DNA from: Methylobacterium sp. NEAU K | GTDB taxonomy: Bacteria > Pseudomonadota > Alphaproteobacteria > Rhizobiales > Beijerinckiaceae | Assembly (NCBI RefSeq): GCF_030700285.1 | Contig: NZ_JAUYZJ010000035.1 | Coordinates: forward strand, 1-51,052 | Direction of reading: 5' to 3' | Length of the DNA stretch: 51,052 bases | In this document: positions 50,536 through 51,052 of the stretch, one piece after another | How positions within the stretch are numbered: position 1 is the first letter of the stretch | Layout of the letters: each line of letters opens with the position of its first letter | The notes under the pieces: generated by a model | Databases searched by the model: none | The model's input: the letters and a program-made list of their open reading frames with translations, nothing else | What the model was told of the DNA's origin: nothing | Program-made: the position numbers and the translations under genes

Positions 50536-51052
50536 CTAGGGTCTGAACTCAATCAGCTTGGCCGTGATGATGTCCGAGAAGGGTGGCGAGCGGACGCTCA
50601 AATGCTACGGTTAGCCAGTGATCGTCCCGATTGGGTATCTGTCATGTTACTGTATCTAATTCCATATGTCGCGCTTTTGTTGCTAATATTTGGTTTCGCC
50701 GTTGGCTATCGTAAAGGTAAGCAGCGACCAAGATTAGGGTTAAAATCGCCGCTGAGTTTATTTTTAATCATATTAGCAGCAATAATATTTACTAAGGCTA
50801 TAGACAAGAATGGATTTTCTGGCAATGCAGGGCATATCATATTCTTGATAAGCTCTTGCCTACTTTATGCTTCTCTTTGGATCGGAGCTTCAATCGGAGG
50901 CTGGGCAAGTAAATTTGGTCACCGAAAAGTTTCCTGAGTTGCAACGTCCATGACAAGGCCGCAATTCTGCTTCCACACTCAACCTGACCGTCCGCAATGG
51001 GTCGAAAGCGGGCGGCCCTCCCAGGGTCAAGCTGATTAGGTTTTGACCCTAG
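50536..51052. mobile_element. Putative mobile insertion cassette (IS ends, no transposase)
   Basis: The left end (50536-50563) reads CTAG then GGTCTGAACTCAATCAGCTT. The right end, read on the minus strand from 51052, is CTAG then GGTCAAAACCTAATCAGCTT. The two agree at about 23 of 28 positions and form inverted repeats. Both abut CTAG; with TA or CTAG as target duplication this is the arrangement of IS5- or IS630-type ends. Between the ends lies an AT-rich passenger gene and no transposase. This is the layout of a mobile insertion cassette mobilised in trans. The right end is the window end, so the outer flank is unseen. Confidence 0.55.
50644..50937 (+). CDS. Small three-helix membrane protein, passenger of the cassette
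   Basis: A 97-residue membrane protein in DNA much richer in A+T than the rest of the window. Three hydrophobic helices are visible: LLYLIPYVALLLLIFGFAVG, then SLFLIILAAIIFTKAI, then IIFLISSCLLYASLWIGASI, with basic stretches YRKGKQRPR and FGHRKVS. The start is uncertain: ATG 50644 begins the first helix, while ATG 50602 would add 14 residues. Base composition and the flanking inverted repeats mark it as acquired. No family recognised; it could be an immunity, anchoring or toxin-like membrane peptide, but nothing in the sequence decides. Confidence 0.6.
   Translation: MLLYLIPYVALLLLIFGFAVGYRKGKQRPRLGLKSPLSLFLIILAAIIFTKAIDKNGFSGNAGHIIFLISSCLLYASLWIGASIGGWASKFGHRKVS

Overview
The window is about 70% G+C with dense coding and many four-base ATGA/GTGA gene overlaps. 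Gene content and order (MucR regulator; cytochrome bc1 chaperone-yceD-plsX-fabH-ihfA-merR; glyA-nrdR-ribD-ribE; K+-independent hppA; HWE-type kinase; Rhizobiales-type intergenic repeats) point to an alphaproteobacterium of the order Hyphomicrobiales, most likely Methylobacterium or Methylorubrum. This assignment is by recognition, not by a search.

Region 1 (1-6.4 kb): an accessory flank. It holds the 5' end of an outer-membrane beta-barrel gene, a broken GAF-domain gene (one in-frame stop, two frameshifts), a lone PAS protein, a small secreted protein, a YflT-type stress protein, a cysteine-free MucR/Ros regulator, three small unknown genes and an XRE repressor.

Region 2 (6.5-23.9 kb): a Wzx/Wzy-type exopolysaccharide locus. 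A compact plus-strand operon (Wzz/ExoP-like co-polymerase, acyltransferase, Wzy polymerase, Wzx flippase, NAD-dependent epimerase, then a WecG/TagA glycosyltransferase) sits beside two minus-strand operons (GT2-FemAB-like transferase-acyltransferase; Gfo/Idh/MocA oxidoreductase-DUF6492-like protein). Two related GT2 genes lie at the outer ends, and a twin-arginine-exported GH44 glucanase closes the locus. No initiating sugar-phosphate transferase and no Wza-type exporter are visible.

Region 3 (24.4-34.5 kb): an AraC regulator, a cysteine-rich small secreted protein, a secreted histidine-ladder protein (8, 7, 6 His), an unknown 237-residue protein, proton-pumping pyrophosphatase HppA, an Old Yellow Enzyme, and a GAF-PAS-PAS-HWE kinase followed directly by a HAD phosphatase.

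Region 4 (34.4-50.3 kb): core genes. These are bamE, cytochrome bc1 chaperone, yceD, plsX, fabH, ihfA, merR, the prkA-yeaH-spoVR stress trio, a thioesterase, and the minus-strand glyA-nrdR-ribD-ribE set.

Region 5 (50.54-51.05 kb): the main surprise. A roughly 0.5 kb segment, strongly AT-rich inside, is bounded by imperfect inverted repeats of about 28 bp, each abutting CTAG. It holds one small three-helix membrane protein gene and no transposase. It looks like a mobile insertion cassette moved in trans by an IS transposase. Other notable signals are two near-parS sites of the same variant, a perfect 24 bp palindrome inside a glycosyltransferase gene, and two dispersed repeat families.
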